From contig NZ_JAFMTB010000001.1 in NCBI RefSeq assembly GCF_017916475.1, positions 1,976,352 through 2,040,351 on the forward strand: a stretch of DNA of 64,000 nt. Direction: 5' to 3'. Shown here piece after piece: positions 8,108-16,500 of this stretch. This DNA comes from Patulibacter sp. SYSU D01012 (GTDB lineage Bacteria; Actinomycetota; Thermoleophilia; Solirubrobacterales; Solirubrobacteraceae). The notes beneath the pieces are model-generated. The model had not been told where the DNA came from, made no database searches, and saw only the letters and a program-made list of their open reading frames with translations. Position 1 is the stretch's first letter. Each line of letters begins with the position of its first letter. Both the position numbers and the translations under genes were made by a program.

Positions 8108-9454
8108 ATGCCTCTCGCCGTCTCCGGCGGGACGATCGCCGTGGAGCTCGCGGTCACCGTCCTGCTCGTCGCCGTCAACGCCTTCTTCGTCGCGAGCGAG
8201 TTCACGATCGCGCGCGTCCGGGACAGCCAGATCGACGACTGGGTCGCGACCGGGCGGCCCGGCGCGCGCTCCGTCCGCCACGCCGTCGACCACATCGACG
8301 CCTACCTCGCCGCCTGCCAGCTGGGCATCACCCTCGCCTCGCTGGGCCTGGGCGCGTTCGGCGAGCAGGCCGTCCACTCGCTCCTCGAGCCGCTGCTGGG
8401 CGAGGCCGCCCGCATCGGCTCGATCGGCATCGCCAGCGCGCTCGCCTTCGCCGTCATCACCCTGCTGCACGTCGTCGTCGGCGAGCTGGCCCCGAAGAGC
8501 GCCGCCATCGCCCGCACCGAGCGCGTCGTCCTGGCGCTCATGCCGCCGATGCGCGGCTTCTACGTCGTCACCCGGCCGCTCGTCCAGCTCTTCAACGGCC
8601 TGGGCAACCTCATCCTCAAGCCGTTCGGCATCCCGCCGGCGCGCGAGGCGGGCTCGTCGCCGTTCTCGCAGCGCGAGCTGCTGCAGATCGTCCGCGAGTC
8701 CGGCGAGGGCGGCGAGATCAACCCCACCGAGCGCCAGCTCACGGAGAACGTCTTCGAGTACGACGACCGCCGCGTGCGCGAGGTGATGGTGCCGCGGCGC
8801 AAGGCGGTGCTGCTGCACGACGGCGCCACGATCGAGGAGGCCGCCCAGCTGGCCGTCGAGACCGGCGTCACGCGCATGCCGGTCTGCCCCGAGGACACCG
8901 GCCTGGACGGCGCGGCGGGGATCGTGCACGCGAAGGACCTGCTCGGCGCGATGCTCCGGGACCCGCGGCCGGCGCTGGCCGACCTGACCCGCCCGGTCGT
9001 GCGCGTCGGCGACGCGGCGTTCGTCTCGTCCGCGCTGCGCGAGATGCGCCGCGCCCGCCAGCACCTGGCGATCGCGATCGACGAGCACGGCACGGCGGTC
9101 GGCATCGTGACGGTCGAGGACGTGCTCGAGGAGCTCGTCGGCGAGATCGAGGACGAGTTCGACCGCACCGAGGAGCGGCTGATCCGGCCGGACGGCGACG
9201 AGCTCGTCGTGGACGGCGAGGCGCCCGTCTGGGACCTGCTCGACCGCCTGGACGACGTCGACCCGGACGCCGTCGAGGTGCACGAGGCGACGGTCGGCGG
9301 CCACCTGCTCGAGGTGCTGGGCCGGCTGCCCGAGGAGGGCGCCGAGCTGCAGCTGTTCGGCCGCCCCGTGCGCGTGGAGGCGGTCGGCGACGGCCGGATC
9401 CGGCGCGTGCGCCTGCGGCGTCCGGGCGCGGGCCCGCGGGCCGACCACCCCTGA
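8108..9454 (+). CDS. CNNM/CorC-HlyC family membrane protein (DUF21, CBS pair, CorC_HlyC)
   Basis: 448 residues. The N-terminal DUF21 transmembrane domain (about 1-200; VNAFFVASEFTIARVR, CQLGITLASLGLGAFGE, VVGELAPKSAAI) is followed by two CBS domains (about 215-340; VREVMVPRRKAVLL and HLAIAIDEHGTAVGIVTVEDVLEELVGEIEDE, split by a linker) and a C-terminal CorC_HlyC domain (about 360-440). This family comprises magnesium and cobalt efflux or resistance proteins, formerly called hemolysins. No toxin function is implied. Monocistronic; a hairpin follows the stop, before argG. Confidence 0.92.
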   Translation: MPLAVSGGTIAVELAVTVLLVAVNAFFVASEFTIARVRDSQIDDWVATGRPGARSVRHAVDHIDAYLAACQLGITLASLGLGAFGEQAVHSLLEPLLGEAARIGSIGIASALAFAVITLLHVVVGELAPKSAAIARTERVVLALMPPMRGFYVVTRPLVQLFNGLGNLILKPFGIPPAREAGSSPFSQRELLQIVRESGEGGEINPTERQLTENVFEYDDRRVREVMVPRRKAVLLHDGATIEEAAQLAVETGVTRMPVCPEDTGLDGAAGIVHAKDLLGAMLRDPRPALADLTRPVVRVGDAAFVSSALREMRRARQHLAIAIDEHGTAVGIVTVEDVLEELVGEIEDEFDRTEERLIRPDGDELVVDGEAPVWDLLDRLDDVDPDAVEVHEATVGGHLLEVLGRLPEEGAELQLFGRPVRVEAVGDGRIRRVRLRRPGAGPRADHP

Positions 9455-9462
9455 GCGTCGGC

Positions 9463-9483
9463 CCCGGCGTCGCGAACGCCGGG
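9463..9483 (+). terminator. Hairpin after the CNNM gene
   Basis: Perfect eight-base stem CCCGGCGT / ACGCCGGG around a five-base loop, beginning nine bases after the CNNM stop. No U-tract follows. Confidence 0.4.
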
Positions 9484-9550
9484 CGGCCGCTGGCACCGAA
9501 CGGCCGTACGGGCGCGCGGGGGCCGCGATCCGGGGGCGCCGACGCGCAGG

Positions 9551-9556
9551 TACCCT
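9551..9556 (+). promoter_or_regulatory. -10-like element TACCCT upstream of argG
   Basis: TACCCT ends ten bases before ATG 9567, predicting a leader of only a few bases. It shows that argG has its own promoter and is not read only from the argJBD operon. Confidence 0.45.
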
Positions 9557-9566
9557 GTGCCCCCGT

Positions 9567-10916
9567 ATGAGCGAGCACCCTCCGACCCCCGACGCCTCCG
9601 TCCACACCGAGGTCCATCGCGTAGCCGCCCCCGGGCAGACCCGCGTGGCCTCGTACCTGGCGGAGCGCGACGAGGTCCGTAAGGTCCTGCTCCTGTACTC
9701 GGGCGGCCTGGACACGAGCGTCATGCTCAAGTGGATCCAGGACGAGTACGACGCCGAGGTCGTCGCCCTCACCGTCGAGTTGGGCCAGCCCGGCGAGGAC
9801 TACGACGAGGTCACGGGCAAGGCGCGCACGCTCGGCGCGGTCGAGGCGATCGTGCACGACGCGCGCGAGGAGTTCGCGACGGACTACCTGATCCCGGCGA
9901 TCAAGGCGAACGTCAACTACGGCGACGGCTACCCGGCGTTCACGTCGCTCGGTCGGCCGCTGATCGCGAAGCTGGCCTGCGACTACGCGCGCAAGCACGG
10001 CTGCGACACGATCGCGCACGGCTGCACCGGCAAGGGCAACGACCAGGTCCGCATCGAGGCCACGATCGCCACGCTGGCGCCCGGGCTGAAGGTCATCGCG
10101 CCGGTCCGCTCCTGGGCGATGGGCCGCGACGAGGAGATCGCCTACGCCCGCGAGCACGGCATCCCGGTGAAGAACGCGCCGGCTGGCCAGCCCGCGCCGT
10201 ACTCCATCGACGACAACCTGTGGGGCCGCTCGTCCGAAGGCCGGTGGATCGAGGACCTGACGCACGCGCCCGAGGACGACGTCTTCCAGCTCGTCACCCG
10301 GCCGGAGGACGCGCCGGACGAGGCCGAGATCGTCCGCATCACCTTCGAGGAGGGCGTGCCCGTCGCGCTCAACGACGAGCGGATGGACATCGTCCCGCTG
10401 CTCGAGGAGGCGGCGCGCCTGGGCTGCAAGCACGGCGTGGGCATCCTCGACCACATCGAGGACCGCATCGTCGGCCTGAAGGTCCGCGACATCTACGAGG
10501 TGCCGGCGGCCGCGATCATCCTGCCGGCGCACAAGGAGCTCGAGCGGCTCGTCGGCACGATCCACCAGAACCAGTTCAAGCCTGGCCTGGACCAGAAGTG
10601 GGCGTACCTGGTGTACGCGGGCCTGTGGTGGGAGCCGCTGCGCACCGACATCCAGGCGTACATCGAGCACGTCAACACGCGCGTCACCGGCACGATCGGC
10701 ATGAAGCTGTACAAGGGCTCCGCCCGCGTCGTGACCCGCGAGTCCGAGAACGCGGTCTACGACGCCCAGCTGGCGACGTTCGCCGAGTCGGGCGGCCTGT
10801 TCGCGCAGGACGCCTCGCCGGGCTTCATCGAGCTGTGGTCGCTGCAGTCCCGCCTGGCGTGGCGCCTGGCCAACGGCCAGCACGACACCGGCACCGGCAC
10901 GGACGGGACGCACTGA
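9567..10916 (+). CDS. argG: Argininosuccinate synthase ArgG
   Basis: Joins citrulline and aspartate with ATP to give argininosuccinate. 449 residues, about 45 longer than most bacterial ArgG; the excess is an N-terminal lead of some 40 residues ahead of the ATP-binding P-loop LLYSGGLDTS (residues 42-51). Further signatures: VELGQPGEDYDEV, AHGCTGKGNDQVR, and the substrate-binding stretch near YSIDDNLWGRSSEG. The C-terminus is intact. It overlaps by one base a small downstream gene (TGATG). Separation from argJBD and the absence of argH here mean the pathway is split in this genome. Confidence 0.95.
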   Translation: MSEHPPTPDASVHTEVHRVAAPGQTRVASYLAERDEVRKVLLLYSGGLDTSVMLKWIQDEYDAEVVALTVELGQPGEDYDEVTGKARTLGAVEAIVHDAREEFATDYLIPAIKANVNYGDGYPAFTSLGRPLIAKLACDYARKHGCDTIAHGCTGKGNDQVRIEATIATLAPGLKVIAPVRSWAMGRDEEIAYAREHGIPVKNAPAGQPAPYSIDDNLWGRSSEGRWIEDLTHAPEDDVFQLVTRPEDAPDEAEIVRITFEEGVPVALNDERMDIVPLLEEAARLGCKHGVGILDHIEDRIVGLKVRDIYEVPAAAIILPAHKELERLVGTIHQNQFKPGLDQKWAYLVYAGLWWEPLRTDIQAYIEHVNTRVTGTIGMKLYKGSARVVTRESENAVYDAQLATFAESGGLFAQDASPGFIELWSLQSRLAWRLANGQHDTGTGTDGTH

Positions 10917-11098
10917 TGCGCGGCTTCTACACCGTCCTGGGCTGGGTCACCTGGCGCGCGGCCAAGTGGTACCTCGCCAAGCGGCTGGGCCTGGCGCGCA
11001 AGGCCCGCCGGCTGCGGCTGGTGCTGACCGTCGCCGCCGTCGGCGGCGGGGCCTTCGCGGCGTCGCGCCGCCTGCGCCAGGGCGGCCCGACGGCCTGA
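10916..11098 (+). CDS. Small cationic single-pass membrane protein (unknown)
   Basis: 60 residues. An amphipathic, aromatic N-terminus (FYTVLGWVTWRAAKWYLAKR) precedes a basic stretch and a hydrophobic segment of about 16 residues (LRLVLTVAAVGGGAFAA). It starts on the last base of the argG stop (TGATG), so it is translationally coupled to argG, and it is followed after 11 bases by a coiled-coil gene. No family is recognised. The gene is real by context and coupling; a role with ArgG is not implied. Confidence 0.6.
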   Translation: MRGFYTVLGWVTWRAAKWYLAKRLGLARKARRLRLVLTVAAVGGGAFAASRRLRQGGPTA

Positions 11099-11109
11099 GG
11101 GAGCACGGC

Positions 11110-11595
11110 GTGGCGACGGACGGACCCGGCATCCCCGCGGCGGCGGACCTCGCGCAGCGACTGCGCGACGAGGCGGCCGCGCGCGAGCGCGCCGAGGCCC
11201 GCGCCGCCGCCGCGGAGGCGCTCGCCCAGGTCGCCGAGGCGCGCGCCGAGCTGGCCGAGGCCCGCGCCGCCGTCGAGGGCGAGCTGCGCGTGTCGGGCGA
11301 CCGGGCCCGCGCCGAGCAGCTCGACGCCCTGCGGGGCGGGCTGCTCGCCCTGCGTGCCGAGCTCGACGGCCTGCGCCGCGCCGCCGAGGCGGGCGCCGGG
11401 GTCGTGCCCGAGCCCGACGCCGTGCCCGCCCGGCCCGTGGTCGCCGACCCGGGCGTCCCGCTCGACGAGCTGGCCCGCGGCGCGCGCGAGCTGCTGGCCG
11501 GCGGCGGCCTGCGTCGCGCCGACGACGTGATCCGTGGGCTCGAGCACGCCGCCGACCGCCTGCGCGCCCAGGCGCCCCCGCCGGCCGACGGCTGA
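11110..11595 (+). CDS. Coiled-coil protein (unknown function)
   Basis: 161 residues, Ala/Glu/Arg-rich. About residues 10-100 form a strongly predicted coiled coil with repeats such as AEARAELAEARAAVE, followed by a Pro/Val linker and a second short helical domain (LDELARGARELLAGGGLRRADDVIRGLEHAADRLR). GTG 11110 follows a GAGGGAG ribosome-binding sequence, chosen over a longer in-frame extension that would overlap the previous gene. It probably shares the argG transcript. No catalytic motif is visible and no function is proposed. Confidence 0.6.
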   Translation: MATDGPGIPAAADLAQRLRDEAAARERAEARAAAAEALAQVAEARAELAEARAAVEGELRVSGDRARAEQLDALRGGLLALRAELDGLRRAAEAGAGVVPEPDAVPARPVVADPGVPLDELARGARELLAGGGLRRADDVIRGLEHAADRLRAQAPPPADG

Positions 11596-11649
11596 CGATC
11601 CGGGGGCCGGCCGGGGTGGCACCCGGACGCGCGCCGCCGGCCCGTCCGG

Positions 11650-11655
11650 CAGAGT
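11650..11655 (+). promoter_or_regulatory. -10-like element CAGAGT ahead of a short upstream ORF
   Basis: CAGAGT ends seven bases before ATG 11663, the same spacing as at the leaderless genes. It would start a transcript at the short ORF rather than at the ABC-F start. Confidence 0.35.
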
Positions 11656-11662
11656 CCCCGGC

Positions 11663-11725
11663 ATGCTCGCGCCCAGCCTGACGACCACCCCTCGACCCGC
11701 CGGGAGCCGACGATGGCGCACGTGA
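11663..11725 (+). CDS. Putative 20-codon leader peptide overlapping the ABC-F gene start
   Basis: A 20-residue frame begins MLAPSLTTTPRPAG and ends in an Arg/Trp-rich tail. Its stop (TGA 11723-11725) lies inside the ABC-F gene, 13 bases past that gene's ATG at 11713. Leader peptides that sense ribosome stalling are well known upstream of antibiotic-resistance ABC-F genes. Here the evidence is only position, spacing to a -10-like element and the overlap, so translation is unproven. Confidence 0.35.
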   Translation: MLAPSLTTTPRPAGSRRWRT

Positions 11726-13320
11726 GCGCCGCCGGCCTGGCCTACGCCCACCCGGGCGGCGACACGCTCTTCGAGGAGCTGTCGTTCGTGATCTCGCCCG
11801 GCCAGAAGGTCGCGATCGTCGGCGCCAACGGCGTCGGCAAGAGCACCCTGCTGCGCGTGCTGGCCGGCGAGCTGGCGCCCGCGGAGGGCACCGCCACCGT
11901 CGGCGGCCGCCTGGCCCGGATGGCGCAGGACGTGGGGGAGACCGACCCCGAGGCCACCGTCCGGGAGCTGCTGCTCGCCGGGGCCCCCGACGCGGTCGCC
12001 GCCGCCGGCCGGCGGATGCTGGCCGCCGAGCGCGCGCTCGCGGACGGCGCCCCGGCGGAGGAGGCCGGCGTCGCGCTCGGCGAGGCGATCGGCGACTGGT
12101 CCGAGCTGGGCGGCTACGAGCTCGAGGCCGCGTGGGACGCCGCCTGCCGGCGCATCGTGGGCGACGGCCTGTCCGCGGTCGGCGACCTCCCCTGCGCGAC
12201 GCTCAGCGGTGGCGAGCGCAAGCGCCTGGTGCTCGACGTGCTGCTGCGCGGCGACGCCGACGTGCTGCTGCTCGACGAGCCCGACAACTACCTCGACATC
12301 CCGGCCAAGCGCGAGCTCGAGCGGGCGGTGCGCACGACGCCGAAGACCGTCCTGATCGTCAGCCACGACCGCGCGGTCCTCTCGGCCTGCGCCACGCACG
12401 TCCTGACGATCGAGGGCCGCGGCTGCTGGATCCACGGCGGCTCGTACGCGGACTACCCCGAGGCGCGCGAGCGGCGGCAGGAGCTCATGGGCGACCGCCT
12501 GCAGCGCTGGAACGACGAGGAGAAGCGCCTGCGCGAGCTCGTGCGGACCTTCAAGGAGCGGGCGCGGTACCACGACTCGTGGGCGCGCAAGGCGGACGCG
12601 ATGGAGTCGCGCTGGCGTCGCTGGGTCGACGCTGGTCCGCCGCCGCCCCCGGTGCAGGACCACGCGCCGACGATGCGCCTGCGCGGCGGCGACAGCGCGC
12701 GCCGGGTCATCACGCTCGAGCGGCTCGCCATCCCGGGGCTGCTCGCGCCGCTGACGGACGAGATCCGCTTCGGCGAGCGCGTCGGGCTCGTCGGGCCCAA
12801 CGGCACCGGCAAGACGCACCTGCTGCGGGCGCTCGCCGGCCAGGACGTGGGGCAGGAGGGGAGGTGCGAGCACGGCCCGCGCGTCTCGCCCGGGCTGTTC
12901 ACCCAGCACCACGACCGGGCGACGGCGCTGGGGGCCGAGGCGGTCCTGGACGCCGCGCTGGACGGGACGAACGGGGCGCTCGAGCCCGCGATGCGGTCCC
13001 TGGCGCGGTACGGCCTGGTCGACGCCGCCCGGCGGCCCGTCGGCACGCTGTCGGGCGGGCAGAAGGCGCGCCTCGAGATCCTGCTGCTCGAGCTGGCGGG
13101 CCACAACCTGCTGCTGCTCGACGAGCCGACCGACAACCTGGACGTCGAGAGCTGCGAGGCGCTCGAGACGGCGCTCGACGGGTTCGAGGGCACCGTCGTG
13201 GCGGTCTCCCACGACCGCACGTTCCTGCGCCGCCTGGACCGCTTCCTGCTCGTCCCGACGGACGGCCCGGTCGCCCCGCTCGCCGGCCCGGACGAGGCCC
13301 TGGCGGCGCTCGGCGGCTAG
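11713..13320 (+). CDS. ABC-F family ATP-binding protein
   Basis: 535 residues with two soluble ATPase domains and no membrane domain. Domain 1: Walker A GANGVGKST (about residue 37), signature LSGGERKRL, Walker B VLLLDEPDNYLD. Domain 2: Walker A GPNGTGKTH (about 361), signature LSGGQKARL, Walker B LLLLDEPTDNLD. The charged inter-domain linker (about 235-310) is the P-site tRNA interaction motif region of ABC-F proteins. Members act on ribosomes, either as translation factors or in protection against ribosome-targeting antibiotics. Which one applies cannot be decided from sequence. GGGAG lies upstream of the ATG. A short upstream frame overlaps the start. Confidence 0.93.
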   Translation: MAHVSAAGLAYAHPGGDTLFEELSFVISPGQKVAIVGANGVGKSTLLRVLAGELAPAEGTATVGGRLARMAQDVGETDPEATVRELLLAGAPDAVAAAGRRMLAAERALADGAPAEEAGVALGEAIGDWSELGGYELEAAWDAACRRIVGDGLSAVGDLPCATLSGGERKRLVLDVLLRGDADVLLLDEPDNYLDIPAKRELERAVRTTPKTVLIVSHDRAVLSACATHVLTIEGRGCWIHGGSYADYPEARERRQELMGDRLQRWNDEEKRLRELVRTFKERARYHDSWARKADAMESRWRRWVDAGPPPPPVQDHAPTMRLRGGDSARRVITLERLAIPGLLAPLTDEIRFGERVGLVGPNGTGKTHLLRALAGQDVGQEGRCEHGPRVSPGLFTQHHDRATALGAEAVLDAALDGTNGALEPAMRSLARYGLVDAARRPVGTLSGGQKARLEILLLELAGHNLLLLDEPTDNLDVESCEALETALDGFEGTVVAVSHDRTFLRRLDRFLLVPTDGPVAPLAGPDEALAALGG

Positions 13321-13376
13321 CGCGCGACGGCGCCGCGCGGCCCCGTGCGCGGCGCTTGCAGGGGCTTCTCGCCTGC

Positions 13377-13517
13377 CCGGCGGACGGCACGGGGAAGGGT
13401 CGGACGAGACCCCCGCACCGTCCCCGGCGGACGGCACGGGGAAGGGCCGGACGAGACCCCCGCACCGTCCCCGGCGGACGGCACGGGGAAGGGCCGGACG
13501 AGACCTCCGCACCGTCC
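13377..13517. repeat. Three tandem 47-bp hairpin repeats before dnaE
   Basis: Units at 13377-13423, 13424-13470 and 13471-13517 are nearly identical; I count two differences among them. Each can fold: arms GGACGGCACGGGG and CCCCGCACCGTCC pair at 11 of 13 positions around a 16-base loop. The change in unit 1 lies in the loop, and the one in unit 3 turns a G-C pair into G-U, so folding is kept. They begin 56 bases after the ABC-F stop and end 11 bases before the dnaE -10-like element, so the third unit occupies the expected -35 region. They could be a terminator array, a regulatory target, or simple tandem duplication. Confidence 0.8.
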
Positions 13518-13528
13518 GCCGGGGGGCC

Positions 13529-13534
13529 TACCCT
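13529..13534 (+). promoter_or_regulatory. -10-like element TACCCT, leaderless start of dnaE
   Basis: TACCCT ends seven bases before GTG 13542. GGAGGG lies directly between, so if the transcript starts at the codon this purine run is not in the mRNA. Confidence 0.45.
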
Positions 13535-13541
13535 GGAGGGC

Positions 13542-16500
13542 GTGAGTTCCCCGTCCTGCGTCCACCTGCACGTCCACTCCGAGTACTCGCTGCTGGACGG
13601 CCAGCCGAACATCGGCAAGCTCGTCAAGCGGGCGGCGGAGCTGGACCAGCCGGCGATCGGCCTGACCGACCACGGCGTGATGAACGGCGTGGTCGAGCTC
13701 TACAAGGCGGCGCGCAAGGAGGGCATCAAGCCGGTCATCGGCTGCGAGCTCTACCTCGTGGACGACCACGCGAGCAAGGACAAGACGAAGCCCAACCACC
13801 TGACCGTGCTGGCGAGCACGACGGAGGGCTACAAGAACCTGATGCGGCTCAGCTCCGTCGGGTTCACCGACGGCTACCGCCGCGGCAAGCCGACGATCGA
13901 CCTGCGCCAGATGGAGCAGAACAGCTCCGGGCTGATCGTCCTGACCGGCTGCCTGGCGTCGCGGATGTGCCAGACGCTCGCCGACGACGACCTCGCCGGC
14001 GCGCGGGCGCACGCGGACGACCTGGTCAACGTCGTCGGTCGCGACAACGTCTACTTCGAGGTCCAGAAGAACGGGATCGACCTGCAGGACAAGTGCAACG
14101 AGGGCATCGTGCGCATCGCGCGCGAGATGGGCCGCCCCGTCGTCGGCACGACCGACGTGCACTACCTGCACCGCGAGGACTACGACACGCACGAGGCGCT
14201 CCTCTGCGTGCAGACGCAGTCGACGCTGGCGAACCCGAAGATGTCGTTCTCGACGAACGAGTTCTACGTCAAGAGCAACGACGAGATGGCCGCGCAGTTC
14301 GCGGAGTGGCCCGACGCGCTGCCGACGACGCTCGAGATCGCCGAGCGATGCGACGTCCACATCCCGCTCGGCGAGGGCTCGCTGCTGCCGCGCTTCCTGC
14401 CCGAGGGCGAGGACGAGGAGGCGTACCTGCACCAGCTCGTCGACGAGGGCCTGCGCGCCCGCTACGGCGACCCGATCCCGGCGGCCGCGCGCGAGCGGGC
14501 CGACATGGAGCTGGGCGTCATCCACCGGATGGGCTACGACGCCTACTTCCTCATCGTCCACGACTTCGTGAAGTGGTCGAAGGACCACGGCATCTCGGTC
14601 GGCCCGGGCCGTGGCTCGGCCGCCGGCTCGATCATCGCGTACGTCCTGGGCATCACCGACCTGGACCCGCTGCACTACGACCTGCTGTTCGAGCGCTTCC
14701 TCAACCCGGACCGCGTGTCGATGCCGGATATCGACATCGACTTCTCGGTTCGCGGCCGCGAGGAGGTCATGAAGTACGTGACCGACAAGTACGGTCGCGA
14801 GCGCGTCGCCCAGATCGTCACGTTCGGCCGCATGCTGCCGCGCAACGCGACGAAGGACTCCGCGCGCGTGCAGGGCTTCGACTACGCCACCGGCGACCGG
14901 CTGGCGAAGCTCATCCCCGACCCGATCATGGGCAAGACCCCGCCGCTCGAGAAGTGCCTCGCCGAGGGCACCGAGCTGCGCCAGGCCTACGACTCCGACC
15001 CGGTCGCCAAGCAGGTGCTCGACGTCGCGATGGGCCTGGAGGGCACCGTCCGCAACGCCGGCATCCACGCCGCCGCGGTCGTCATCTCGGACCGCGACCT
15101 GTCCTCGGTCGTCCCGATCCAGATCGCGGACTCCAAGACGGTCGACGAGCACGGCGACAAGATCTTCAAGCGCGTCACCCAGTTCCCCATGGGGCCGGTC
15201 GAGGAGCTCGGCCTGCTCAAGATGGACTTCCTGGGCCTGCGCAACCTCGACGTCATCCAGGACGCCCTCACGATCATCGAGGGCTCGACGGGCGAGCGGA
15301 TCGACATCTCGGAGATCCCCCTCGACGACCGCAAGACGTACGAGATGCTCGCCCGCGGCGACTCGATCGGCGTCTTCCAGTTCGAGTCCGAGGGCATGCG
15401 CAAGGCGATGCGCCAGGTCAACCCGACGGAGTTCGACGACCTGATCGCCCTCGTGGCCCTGTACCGCCCGGGCGCCATGGACCAGATCCCGACGTACGCG
15501 GCGGGCAAGCACGACCCCAACACGATCCGCATCCCGGATCCGCGTCTGGCCCCGATCATCGGGCCGACGAAGGGCGTCATCCTGTACCAGGAGCAGTCCA
15601 TGCGCATCGCGCGCGACCTGGCCGGGTTCACCCCCGGTCAGGCGGACGACCTGCGCAAGGCGATCGGCAAGAAGAAGCTCGACAAGATGGCCGAGCTGGA
15701 GCCGGCCTTCCGCGAGGGCTGCCTGCAGTCGGGCACGCACGCCGACGTCGTCGACTGGCTGTGGCAGACGAACCTCAACGCGGCGAACTACTCGTTCAAC
15801 AAGTCGCACGCGGCCTGCTACGGCCTGGTCTCGTACCGGACCGCCTGGCTCAAGGCGAACTACCCCGCCGAGTACATGGCGGCGCTGCTGTCCTCCGTCA
15901 TGTCGACGAAGGACAAGGTCCCGTTCTTCCTCAACGCGTGCGAGGACATGGGGATCCCGGTGCTGCCGCCGGACGTCAACGAGTCCGACCACGAGTTCAC
16001 CGTCCACGACGGCGCGATCCGCTTCGGCCTGGACGCGGTCAAGGGCGTCGGCCACTCCGCGGTCGAGGCGATCAAGGAGGCCCGCGAGGACGGCCCCTTC
16101 ACCTCGATCTGGGACTTCTGCGAGCGCGTCGACTTCCGCTGCGTGAACGGCAAGGCGCTCGACTCGCTGATCCGCTGCGGCGCGTTCTCCTCCACGAAGG
16201 CCACGCGCCAGGGCATGCTCGCCGTCGTCGAGGACGCCCAGCAGGTCGGCAAGAAGGTGCAGCAGGACGCCGCGGCCGGTCAGGGCTCGATCTTCGACTT
16301 CGGCATGGACGACGCCGCCGCCGGCGCGTCCGCCACGAAGGCGTCGACGCACCCGCCGATCCCGACCGCCGAGTTCGACCAGCGCGAACTGCTCGCGATG
16401 GAGAAGGAGGTCATCGGCCTCTTCCTCTCCGCCCACCCGCTCAAGGACGTCCGCGACGCCCTGGCGCACAAGACGGAGTGCGGCCTGGCCGACCTGCGCT

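Noticed and set aside
13377..13517. The 47-bp repeats as a CRISPR array
   Set aside because: The units are contiguous with no unique spacers, so this is a tandem repeat, not CRISPR. No CRISPR array or cas gene was found.
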